A stretch of 12,660 nt of DNA from DRVV01 sp964487415 (GCA_964487415.1 CAZAPQ010000036.1:1-12660); one strand, 5' to 3'; numbered from the stretch's first letter, positions 1-5,679 are shown. The notes: generated by a model from the sequence alone, not told the origin. A program made the numbers and translations.

Positions 1-80
1 ATATACGCGCTAACTGGATATTACAAATGAAATCTTGGAGAAGCCGCTTCAGCAAGTTGAAATTCATCAATTAGGTTTAG

Positions 81-425
81 AAGCAGCGCACCGTTGATAA
101 GCTTAAACGGCTAAGGATTTCCCAGACAGTTCGACTTGACATTGTTAAGATTGCAGGCGAAACAGACACCTTCAGATTACGCATTGGAAACTATAAAGCC
201 CTATTCAAAGTTTGCGAGCTGGAAAAGATAATAGTCGTCGTCAAAATAGACATCAGAAAAGGATTTACCGATAAACTCAAATACGTTCAAGAACTTCACC
301 CTGGTGGTGAACTTTTCCGAGCTTCTAACAAGATGCTACAAAATCTAACAATTTCCGTTTTCTATCCATTCATGCAAAAGGAATTAAAAGAATATGTTTT
401 CGGTTTCTCTTTATCATTTTTATAA
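81..425 (+). pseudogene. RelE/ParE-type toxin remnant (copy 1)
   Basis: The frame from 81 (KQRTVDKL...) to the stop at 423-425 carries the RelE-type core: a VRLDIVKIAGE stretch, then TFRLRIGNYKALFKV, then IIVVVKIDIRK. It has no start codon. It is preceded in frame by a stop at 78-80, and compared with the copy at 3921-4169 it lacks the first roughly 20 residues, which were lost in a deletion of about 50 bp. Near position 120 a one-base loss and a one-base gain nearly cancel and change LEDFPA to LRISQT. A further base lost near 262 removes the normal stop, so the frame runs on about 50 unrelated codons. A short remnant of the partner antitoxin C-terminus (RFSKLKFIN, stop at 72-74) lies just upstream. 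This is a dead toxin gene; the family assignment is by pattern and by similarity to copy 2. Confidence 0.8.
150..195 (+). repeat. 46-nt direct repeat, copy 1
   Basis: Positions 150-195 are identical to 4044-4089, in the same orientation. They form the best conserved core of a longer homologous stretch (about 41-276 against 3881-4172). The following 64 nt differ at about 8 positions. The repeat encodes the central strands of the RelE-type toxin. Confidence 0.9.
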
Positions 426-431
426 GTAAGC

Positions 432-471
432 TGTCAAATTATTGACAAACTATTTATAAATAAGTTGTCAA
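432..471 (+). promoter_or_regulatory. Promoter with TTGACA/TGTCAA operator-like repeats
   Basis: A palindromic TATA-like box, TTTATAAA, lies at 453-460 and is centred about 28 nt before the ATG at 485, so the transcript is probably leaderless or nearly so. TGTCAA (432-437) and TTGACA (442-447) form a perfect inverted repeat with a 4-nt spacer. TTGACAA (442-448) and TTGTCAA (465-471) form a second inverted pair that brackets the TATA box. A repressor bound here would block TBP and the start site. The function is inferred; the symmetry is visible in the bases. Confidence 0.6.
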
Positions 472-484
472 TAAATTTACAGCT

Positions 485-1984
485 ATGTCCATTCCTATTG
501 AACTGATGGATCAAAATCCTTGGTGGAGAATTCCTGAAGCTATTCTCGAAGACAAATACATAAAAGCACTAGCAAACTCCAAAGTGCGCTGGGAACCAAG
601 GCTCAAATATAAGTTTGATCTTAGCGCAGATGTCATCTACACCATTAGAGGCCCACGCCAAGTTGGGAAAACAACATTATTGAAGGAAATGATAAAAGAC
701 TTGTTAGATTTGGGAGTGCATCCAAGGGCTATATTCTACTACACGTGCGAGTTAATAAATAATCCAAGAGAACTTGTCGAGAAAATATCCGTATACTTAG
801 ACCAGATAAGATCGTCACCCAAACAAAGAACGTACCTATTTTTGGATGAAATCTCTTCAGTCAAGGATTGGCAAAAGGCCATAAAATATCTCGTAGATAC
901 AGGCAAGCTAGAAAATACCACTACAATCTTAACAGGCTCTCACACCCTTGACATTAAAAAAGCATACGAAAAACTTCCAGGAAGACGGGGACAAACAGAG
1001 GAAACCCTAGACAAAATAATGCTGCCTATGAAATTTGCAGAATACGCTGAAACACTAAATGAAGATGTTAGAAATACAATTAGAGAATTAAACCTACTTT
1101 CAATCGACAAAAGAATAGAATTACTCCAACAGTTACTTCAAGGCCGAATCCCAGAGGAAATTAAAGAACTTTTATTTTTAGCGAAAGAGCTTGAAAAACT
1201 CTTTCAAGACTATCTAATAACAGGAGGCACAGCAAAAGTTGTCGATGAATACCTTAAACACAACGAAATACCCGAACACGTTTACAAAACATATATAGAC
1301 GTCATATTGGGCGATCTCACCCGATGGAACAAGCGAGAAAGTTACCTAAGGCAGATAATTAACCGAGTGATTGAAACTTTAGGAAACCCTGTCGGATGGA
1401 ATACCTTAAAACAAGAAACAGACATCGCTCACCATAACACGATCGCTGAATACGTAGATACGCTTGTAGATAGCTTCGTGCTACTATACCTGTATCACTA
1501 CGACGTAAACCAAAAGGCACCAGCATATCAAAAAGAAAAGAAAATACACTTTCAAGACCCATTCTACCTTCATGCAATGAGAGCGTGGGTTTCTGGAAAA
1601 GAACCATTCGATTCCACCATAGAATTTCTCAAAGAAACTGAAAACATAGGCAAAATCGCAGAAGGAATAGTTGCCAACCATCTAGTAAGACTAGCATTCC
1701 TATTAAGCAAACAAAAACAACTTTTCACATATGAAACCTCAGTCTTCTACTGGCGAGGGCGAAAAGAAAGAGAAGTAGACTTTGTCCTTAAAGCTGAAAT
1801 CGACAGCAGCGTACCAATAGAAGTAAAATATCAGCAAACCATCAGCAGAAAGGACTTATATGGCATAATTGACTTTCTAAAAGTCTCAGGAGCTTCTAAA
1901 GGAATACTACTTTCCAAAGATAAACTGGAAACCAAAAGAAACGCCGTCATTATGCCAGTATGGCTCTTTCTATTGATAGTTTAA
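485..1984 (+). CDS. AAA-family ATPase, archaeal DUF4143 type
   Basis: A 499-residue P-loop ATPase. Walker A is GPRQVGKT at about residues 56-63, Walker B is TYLFLDE at about 116-122, and a sensor-like TILTGSHT lies at about 147-154. The C-terminal region has the PD-(D/E)xK-like pattern usual in DUF4143 proteins: EVDFV at about 430-434 and PIEVK at about 444-448. Length and layout match the large, mobile, mostly archaeal/bacterial family of ATPases with a C-terminal nuclease-like domain. The cellular role of this family is largely unknown, and nuclease activity is not established. The ATG at 485 fits a leaderless start behind the TATA box at 453-460. The next gene begins 47 bp downstream and may be co-transcribed. 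The gene sits between two damaged toxin-antitoxin copies, which suggests acquisition by transfer. Confidence 0.88.
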   Translation: MSIPIELMDQNPWWRIPEAILEDKYIKALANSKVRWEPRLKYKFDLSADVIYTIRGPRQVGKTTLLKEMIKDLLDLGVHPRAIFYYTCELINNPRELVEKISVYLDQIRSSPKQRTYLFLDEISSVKDWQKAIKYLVDTGKLENTTTILTGSHTLDIKKAYEKLPGRRGQTEETLDKIMLPMKFAEYAETLNEDVRNTIRELNLLSIDKRIELLQQLLQGRIPEEIKELLFLAKELEKLFQDYLITGGTAKVVDEYLKHNEIPEHVYKTYIDVILGDLTRWNKRESYLRQIINRVIETLGNPVGWNTLKQETDIAHHNTIAEYVDTLVDSFVLLYLYHYDVNQKAPAYQKEKKIHFQDPFYLHAMRAWVSGKEPFDSTIEFLKETENIGKIAEGIVANHLVRLAFLLSKQKQLFTYETSVFYWRGRKEREVDFVLKAEIDSSVPIEVKYQQTISRKDLYGIIDFLKVSGASKGILLSKDKLETKRNAVIMPVWLFLLIV

Positions 1985-2031
1985 AAGCAACCAACGAGCG
2001 TTAAAAATTAACCAAGCTATAAGGGGTTCAA

Positions 2032-2991
2032 ATGTTTGGAATTTATCATTGTCCGAAATGCGGCTTTAAACTGGATAAACTAATACTTCGTTCTCTGTGG
2101 AAACGAGAGAAATGGAAGAAAATTGTTAGAGAACATGATGAAGTTCTTAACTATGCATTGGCCAACGATCGGAATGATCTGAAATGGTTTTTCGTTTTTC
2201 ATGAAGTTCAATGTTACTGCGGATGGAAGTCCACTGCAGTTCATATGATGCGGTTCGAGTTGAATCCCGATCTTCCCGTCCTTCAAAGGGATCTTCGACT
2301 TGTTCATGTTGAGGATGCTATTTTTGATCCCATTGATGGATTATACTTAGGCAAGCGAGTAAAAGGATTGATTGCCGCCTTCCTTGACCGATGGAATAGA
2401 CTGGCTGATCTAATAATAGTTTGCACTCCGTTCATTTCCTCAAAATTCACTTATAGCGAATGGGAATGGTTAATGTCGCGTATCTTTCCATTTAAGTTTC
2501 GAATAATTACACGTCCCCAGTCACATAAACTCTTTAAAAGGTTACCTATTTTCAGCGGGATGAAACCCGAGGAAATTCTGATTAAGCATGCCGAAGATGA
2601 CTTTTACGATACTATCGAAAAACAGATTTTACGGCCAATTTTAGCCGAAGACGCAATAATACGATATCAGAAATTTCATGCAAAATTCTTCGCTGGAATT
2701 TTTTCAAACCATGTAGAAGTAATTCATTCATCATTTAATTTATTTGAATATGAAGAGAAACAGCTTGAAAATGTTGCAGTGAATATCTATCCACGGGATT
2801 TCTTCCTTTACAAATTTTTGCTACCATTTGGAATCGAAAAACTTTCAGTTCCTCAAGATACTGTTCTGGAGAAAGTCGACAAAGTTGGATGCATAATTTG
2901 TTCAGAGGAAAATGGTTCTTTTACGTCCAAATATGATTCCTATCAAACAAGATCATGGCAAGTGATCTTGAATTTCTTTCACAAGTCCTAA
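2032..2991 (+). CDS. Zinc-ribbon protein with PLD-like nuclease core
   Basis: A 319-residue protein. The N-terminus has CPKC at residues 7-10 and CYC at 61-63, which could form one split zinc ribbon. The C-terminal half has a single HKD-like core: H216-A-K218, then SSFN at 233-236, then LEN at 246-248. This resembles the HxK...GSxN...E pattern of phospholipase D-like nucleases. It is not canonical: the usual Asp after HxK is not in place, the HxK-to-Asn spacing is about 3 residues longer, and the Gly of GSxN is Ser. PLD-like nucleases with one motif normally work as dimers, and many belong to restriction or defence systems. An AAGGGG ribosome binding site lies at 2021-2026, and an A/T-rich TTAAAAAT at about 2001-2008 could be its own promoter. 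The nuclease role is inferred and the substrate is unknown. Confidence 0.65.
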   Translation: MFGIYHCPKCGFKLDKLILRSLWKREKWKKIVREHDEVLNYALANDRNDLKWFFVFHEVQCYCGWKSTAVHMMRFELNPDLPVLQRDLRLVHVEDAIFDPIDGLYLGKRVKGLIAAFLDRWNRLADLIIVCTPFISSKFTYSEWEWLMSRIFPFKFRIITRPQSHKLFKRLPIFSGMKPEEILIKHAEDDFYDTIEKQILRPILAEDAIIRYQKFHAKFFAGIFSNHVEVIHSSFNLFEYEEKQLENVAVNIYPRDFFLYKFLLPFGIEKLSVPQDTVLEKVDKVGCIICSEENGSFTSKYDSYQTRSWQVILNFFHKS

Positions 2992-3000
2992 ACTCATAGT

Positions 3001-3030
3001 TAAAGAAAAATGCAGCATCACTTTCTTTTA
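3001..3030 (+). terminator. Possible weak hairpin after the PLD-like gene
   Basis: AAAGAAA (3002-3008) and TTTCTTT (3022-3028) are exact inverted repeats with a 13-nt loop, 10 nt after the stop codon, and the right arm is T-rich. The stem is all A/T except one pair, so it is weak, but the T-rich tract alone could act as an archaeal terminator. Confidence 0.3.
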
Positions 3031-3130
3031 GTGAGCAAACATTAGTAGCCTATTTTCGTTTTCTGAAGATTTCTGGGTTATCTACTTCCTAATCTATAGA
3101 ATATCCAAATTTTGGAACGTGTTCATGAAA

Positions 3131-3146
3131 CAAAAAATAACATATA
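3131..3146 (+). promoter_or_regulatory. Likely promoter of the small membrane protein gene
   Basis: An A-rich BRE-like tract (3131-3139) precedes ACATATA at 3140-3146, about 27 nt before the ATG at 3171. No ribosome binding site is seen upstream of that ATG, which fits a leaderless transcript separate from the upstream genes. Confidence 0.4.
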
Positions 3147-3170
3147 GAAGAATTGTTGAAATAAAATACT

Positions 3171-3602
3171 ATGGATGAACATGAGATTAATAATCTAGTT
3201 GCATATTACTCAAGACAAGTTTCGGCGCATGTGGGACCAGTAATAAGTATATTTTTTAGCCTCATCGGACTACTAAATCTGGCGAGAATTTCGGATATTT
3301 TTGAACATAAACTATTTTTTTCATTCTTATATTTTCTTTTAGGTGCTTTGGGTGCTTATTTTTATGGCAGGTTAGTTTATTTTGGTCAACTCCTTGACGA
3401 AGCCTTACTTCGCTCAAGTTTTGCAAATTTGCACCAACAAATTAGAGAGCAAGTTTTACAAAGATCATTGCTTTTGAGAATTGTTTCAAAAGTTTCGGAA
3501 ACAAGAGAAGGTAAGTATAGGTTAATCTGGGCATGGTTATTACCAATAATAGTGAGTATATTAGCGCTAGTAAGCTGGATAATTGTATTCTTTCAATTAT
3601 AA
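3171..3602 (+). CDS. Small membrane protein of unknown function
   Basis: A 143-residue protein I do not recognise. The N-terminal 15-20 residues are polar. Two hydrophobic segments follow at about 21-38 and 47-70, then a charged amphipathic stretch at about 72-115 rich in Leu, Gln, Arg and Glu, which may be helical, and a last hydrophobic segment at about 118-141 reaching the C-terminus. This layout, three membrane spans with a cytoplasmic helical segment between the second and third, is common in small archaeal membrane proteins. The ATG at 3171 is favoured by the TATA-like box 27 nt upstream. It lies inside the accessory interval bounded by toxin-antitoxin copies. It could be an effector, an immunity protein or simply an orphan; nothing in the sequence decides. 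Confidence 0.6.
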   Translation: MDEHEINNLVAYYSRQVSAHVGPVISIFFSLIGLLNLARISDIFEHKLFFSFLYFLLGALGAYFYGRLVYFGQLLDEALLRSSFANLHQQIREQVLQRSLLLRIVSKVSETREGKYRLIWAWLLPIIVSILALVSWIIVFFQL

Positions 3603-3661
3603 TGACATGCTCTGTCGCCAAAAGCGCGGTTTAAACATGAATGACGATTTATCCTCTTCTA

Positions 3662-3708
3662 TTTGCCGGAGCTTTCTTTGGTTGGCCGGCAAAAGTGAGT
3701 GTTTATAT
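3662..3708 (+). promoter_or_regulatory. Promoter of the toxin-antitoxin copy 2, with inverted repeat
   Basis: TTTGCCGG (3662-3669) and CCGGCAAA (3686-3693) are a perfect 8-bp inverted repeat with a 16-nt spacer. The right arm leads directly into a purine-rich BRE-like element and a TATA-like TTTATAT at about 3702-3708. Transcription would start near 3730, giving a leader of about 30 nt before the antitoxin ATG at 3762. Toxin-antitoxin operons commonly repress themselves at such sites. The repeat could instead be a terminator for the gene ending at 3602. Confidence 0.45.
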
Positions 3709-3761
3709 GTGTGCTTTCCAACTGTATTTTTGGTGATTTTTTGGGCGAGACGGAGACACTG

Positions 3762-3920
3762 ATGGGAAAGGTTGAGGAAATCGGAAGGAAGATTGATGAG
3801 TTAAGGGATTTTCTCGAGGATGTTTTCCTAACCACCGAGGAATGCATGTTGTTAAAGGAAGTTGACGATATCGTTAAAAACAAGCGCTTCAGCGAGTTGA
3901 AATCCCTCAATGAAATTTAG
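3762..3920 (+). CDS. Small antitoxin-like protein (RelB-type position)
   Basis: A 52-residue acidic protein starting MGKVEEIGRKIDEL and ending LKSLNEI. The pattern is predicted to be helical, and its gene lies directly upstream of a RelE-type toxin frame, the normal place for the antitoxin. An in-frame ATG-less extension upstream to 3699 is possible, but the ATG at 3762 has a GGAG at 3752-3755 and lies about 30 nt after the inferred start of transcription, so I prefer it. The stop TAG (3918-3920) overlaps an ATG at 3910-3912 that would start the toxin. I recognise it by context more than by motif. The C-terminal RFSELK stretch is also present in the decayed copy at 45-71. Confidence 0.6.
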   Translation: MGKVEEIGRKIDELRDFLEDVFLTTEECMLLKEVDDIVKNKRFSELKSLNEI

Positions 3921-4169
3921 ATTCTCATCCATAAGAGGGCATATGAATTCTTAAAGGACCTAAAATCTGAAGAGAAGCAACGCATAGTCGATAAGCTTAA
4001 ACAGCTTGAGGATTTCCCCGCGGTTAGACTTGACATCGTTAAAATTGCAGGCGAAACAGACACCTTCAGATTACGCATTGGAAACTATAGAGCACTATTC
4101 AAAGTTTACGAGCAAGAAAAAATAATAGTCATCGTCAAAATAGATATCAGAAAGAGAATTTACCAATAA
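3910..4169 (+). pseudogene. RelE/ParE-type toxin, frameshifted at the fourth codon (copy 2)
   Basis: From 3921 to the stop at 4167-4169 the frame encodes 82 residues of a RelE-type mRNA interferase: ILIHKRAYEFLKDL, then a basic helix with KLKQLEDFP, then VRLDIVKIAGE, TFRLRIGNYRALFKV and a terminal KIDIRKRIYQ. The family is usually about 85-90 residues and begins MKFxILIHK. An ATG at 3910 gives MKFR, but the ILIHK frame is entered only if one A is restored near 3921; as written the ATG frame shifts. So either one base has been lost, which inactivates the toxin, or translation starts at the rare codon ATT at 3921, or the base is a sequencing error. Apart from this the body looks intact. Toxins are often lost by such mutations while the antitoxin stays. 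Confidence 0.75.
4044..4089 (+). repeat. 46-nt direct repeat, copy 2
   Basis: Identical to 150-195 and in the same orientation, about 3.9 kb away. It lies within the toxin reading frame. Confidence 0.9.
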
Positions 4170-4195
4170 ACCCCGAGCACTTCTCTAAAGATTCC

Positions 4196-4226
4196 GTTGT
4201 TGTGGCTGTTTTCTGCGCACAACAAC
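4196..4226 (+). terminator. Perfect 9-bp hairpin after the toxin frame
   Basis: GTTGTTGTG (4196-4204) pairs exactly with CACAACAAC (4218-4226) across a 13-nt loop, 26 nt after the toxin stop. ATTTAAG follows. It may be a terminator for the toxin-antitoxin transcript or a processing structure. Confidence 0.4.
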
Positions 4227-4307
4227 ATTTAAGCAAACAGGCTTGAGTCCAGAGCGTGTCAACTGTCTGTCCAAGCCGCTGAAGAAAGACAGAAGGTTTT
4301 GTCAGAG

Positions 4308-4337
4308 CCCATTTTTCATTGCTATTTCAAAAATGGG
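4308..4337. terminator. Perfect 9-bp hairpin in the intergenic stretch
   Basis: CCCATTTTT (4308-4316) pairs exactly with AAAAATGGG (4329-4337) around a 12-nt loop, with TTT after the right arm. It could end rightward transcription from the toxin-antitoxin locus. It lies about 170 nt beyond the DUF4430 stop and could also act as a backstop for the leftward operon. Confidence 0.4.
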
Positions 4338-4503
4338 TTTCAAATATACACTTTAAGTTGGGAAGCTTTAGGTGCAAAGATGTTCTTAACGCCAAACACG
4401 CAAAAAGAAACTTGCTCAATGACCTATATAAGTCTAGAACGAAGAATTTGTGCATAATAGTTTTGGAAAAAGGGAAAGTGTTTTTATTAGAAGCTAAATT
4501 TCT

Positions 4504-4968
4504 TCATGGGGGTGGAGCCATTTCAAACGTGTTTGGGTCGGTAGGTGAATAGTACCACAGTATTGTTTCACCTGGACTTACCACATATTTGTCGCATGCT
4601 GAGCCTCCATGCGCCCATCCGAAATCAGTCCATGACCACCAACCCCAATATCTAAAGTTGCTATTGGACTCTTCCAGGCCGTTGATAGCTTTTATATACA
4701 TGCCCATGACGCCGTAGGATTTGCCATCAATATTCCATCCCGCATTCAGCATTGCGTCATACAATGTTAAGCCTTTCGTTCCGTTGTACCAAACCCTAGT
4801 TCCGTTGCCATAATCCACGCCTAAATTTATTGTGGCCTTTGCCCCTTCAAGCCTCGTCACAAGGTCATTGTATTGGTAGTAATAATAGCCTGAGACCAGC
4901 GAAGCAGCGATGGCCCAGCAGAGAATGCCCATGGCTGCTAAAGCCCATTTATTTTTTAAAAACGCCAA
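4504..4968 (-). CDS. Membrane-anchored DUF4430 (transcobalamin-like C-terminal) protein
   Basis: I choose the TTG at 4968 (154 residues). A full Shine-Dalgarno sequence GGAGGTGA (complement of 4974-4981) sits 5 nt before it; the in-frame GTG at 4977 lies inside that site and is an unlikely start. A hydrophobic anchor at about residues 9-28 is followed by a Tyr-rich linker and an extracellular DUF4430 domain at about 45-145. The domain shows the family pattern: a strand, then TLYDAMLNAG, then YIKAINGLEE, an aromatic RYWGWWSW at about 106-113, and SPGETILWYYSP near the end. DUF4430 resembles the C-terminal ligand-binding domain of intrinsic factor and transcobalamin. Its start overlaps the end of the ECF-type gene by 20 nt, so the two are translationally coupled. 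I infer that it captures a ligand, possibly a corrinoid, for the partner transporter. Confidence 0.8.
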   Translation of the reverse strand: MAFLKNKWALAAMGILCWAIAASLVSGYYYYQYNDLVTRLEGAKATINLGVDYGNGTRVWYNGTKGLTLYDAMLNAGWNIDGKSYGVMGMYIKAINGLEESNSNFRYWGWWSWTDFGWAHGGSACDKYVVSPGETILWYYSPTDPNTFEMAPPP

Positions 4969-5500
4969 ACCTCTCACCTCCTATAAATTTTTCTAGCGCA
5001 ACTATTAGGGGAATGGAACATGACCCAAAAAGGATGGTGTTGCTTAACTCATGAACCAACGCAAAGGGCACACCGGTTATAAGGGCTATGCCTATGGGGA
5101 TGCTGAATGCTAATGCATAAACAATATTTGTGATTAAATCATAAAAAAGGGTTAAAAAGAAGCCAGCTATTCCAAACAAAAAGCTCAGCCCAAAACGGTT
5201 GCTGTAGAAATTTTTTGAAGCTGTTCTTTTCTCCATTAAGCCTCCTATAAGACCATAAATTGATTCTGAAAACATTGTTGCAAGCCATACCTGTAGAACA
5301 AAACCATAAGGGTTCATCACCCCATAAATAAGCCATATGAGAATCCCTATGGAAGCCCCAACAAGGGGGCCAAAAACAAAACCGCTTATAAAAACAAAAA
5401 AATCCATGACTTTAAAATTTGGTATACTGACCAAAGCATAATTTGACCCTATACAGAGAGCCACCGTAATAGCTATAACGCAAATCTTTTTGCTTTCCAA
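4949..5500 (-). CDS. ECF transporter S component-like membrane protein
   Basis: A 183-residue hydrophobic protein with about five to six membrane spans, at about residues 7-27, 31-57, 66-88, 104-130 and 131-165. It starts ESKKICVIAITVALCIGSNYALV, like the first helix of vitamin-specific S components of energy-coupling factor transporters. The small size and FISGFVFGPLVGASIGILIW also fit this family. The start is TTG at 5500: an in-frame stop lies a few codons upstream and there is no ATG between. A TATA-like TTTATATGG lies 25-33 nt upstream, so the transcript would be leaderless. The substrate cannot be read from the sequence; the coupled DUF4430 protein suggests a corrinoid or similar cofactor. 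The ATPase and T subunit are not nearby and may be shared from elsewhere in the genome. Confidence 0.75.
   Translation of the reverse strand: MESKKICVIAITVALCIGSNYALVSIPNFKVMDFFVFISGFVFGPLVGASIGILIWLIYGVMNPYGFVLQVWLATMFSESIYGLIGGLMEKRTASKNFYSNRFGLSFLFGIAGFFLTLFYDLITNIVYALAFSIPIGIALITGVPFALVHELSNTILFGSCSIPLIVALEKFIGGERFGVFKK
4974..4981 (-). promoter_or_regulatory. Perfect ribosome binding site GGAGGTGA of the DUF4430 gene
   Basis: On the minus strand this reads GGAGGTGA, a full match to the 3' end of archaeal 16S rRNA. It lies within the upstream coding region, 5 nt before a TTG, and decides the start of the DUF4430 gene. Confidence 0.75.
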
Positions 5501-5524
5501 CAGCTCGTCGGATAGATAATCCTA

Positions 5525-5533
5525 CCATATAAA
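5525..5533 (-). promoter_or_regulatory. Promoter of the ECF/DUF4430 operon
   Basis: Minus-strand TTTATATGG is centred 29 nt upstream of the TTG at 5500. This is the archaeal TATA spacing expected for a leaderless mRNA. Confidence 0.5.
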
Positions 5534-5633
5534 CCTTACTGGGGGAATACACCCTTTAATGCGGCCTCTAGAAACCGACTTGGATGTTGTGTGTCGCATC
5601 TTGCATGTACACAAATTATTGACCATCAACAGC

Positions 5634-5653
5634 AATATTGACATGTCAATATT
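5634..5653 (+). promoter_or_regulatory. Perfect 20-bp palindrome upstream of the chemoreceptor gene
   Basis: AATATTGACATGTCAATATT reads the same on both strands. It lies 27-46 nt before the ATG at 5680, where the start of transcription or the TATA element should be. It contains TTGACA and TGTCAA back to back, the same half-sites as in the promoter at 432-471. A homodimeric repressor or activator site is the likely reading. Confidence 0.6.
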
Positions 5654-5679
5654 AGCCATGCTACTCTAGGGAGTTAATT

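Larger units (their letters stand above)
4170..4503. other. Gene-free stretch with two hairpins
   Basis: I find no supportable gene here. On the plus strand a 77-codon open frame (4319-4552) starts inside a hairpin and runs antisense into the DUF4430 gene, with no recognisable features. Two perfect hairpins are listed separately. CTATATA at 4424-4430 resembles a TATA box, but no gene follows it. Read on the minus strand, 4464-4480 is a pyrimidine run rich in T (CTTTCCCTTTTTCC) and probably ends the DUF4430/ECF operon. Confidence 0.6.

Noticed and set aside
1359..1681. Open frames antisense to the AAA ATPase gene
   Set aside because: The ATPase gene has Walker motifs over the same bases; the antisense products show no family features.
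4257..4262. Another TGTCAA half-site in the gene-free stretch
   Set aside because: A single six-base match with no inverted partner at the spacing used in the two promoter regions; expected by chance.
4420..4435. TATA-like CTATATA on the plus strand
   Set aside because: No gene follows on that strand before the antisense of the DUF4430 gene; could be chance or an antisense RNA, with no further support.
4319..4552. 77-codon open frame on the plus strand
   Set aside because: It begins in a hairpin, has no binding site or recognisable domain, and runs antisense into the DUF4430 gene.
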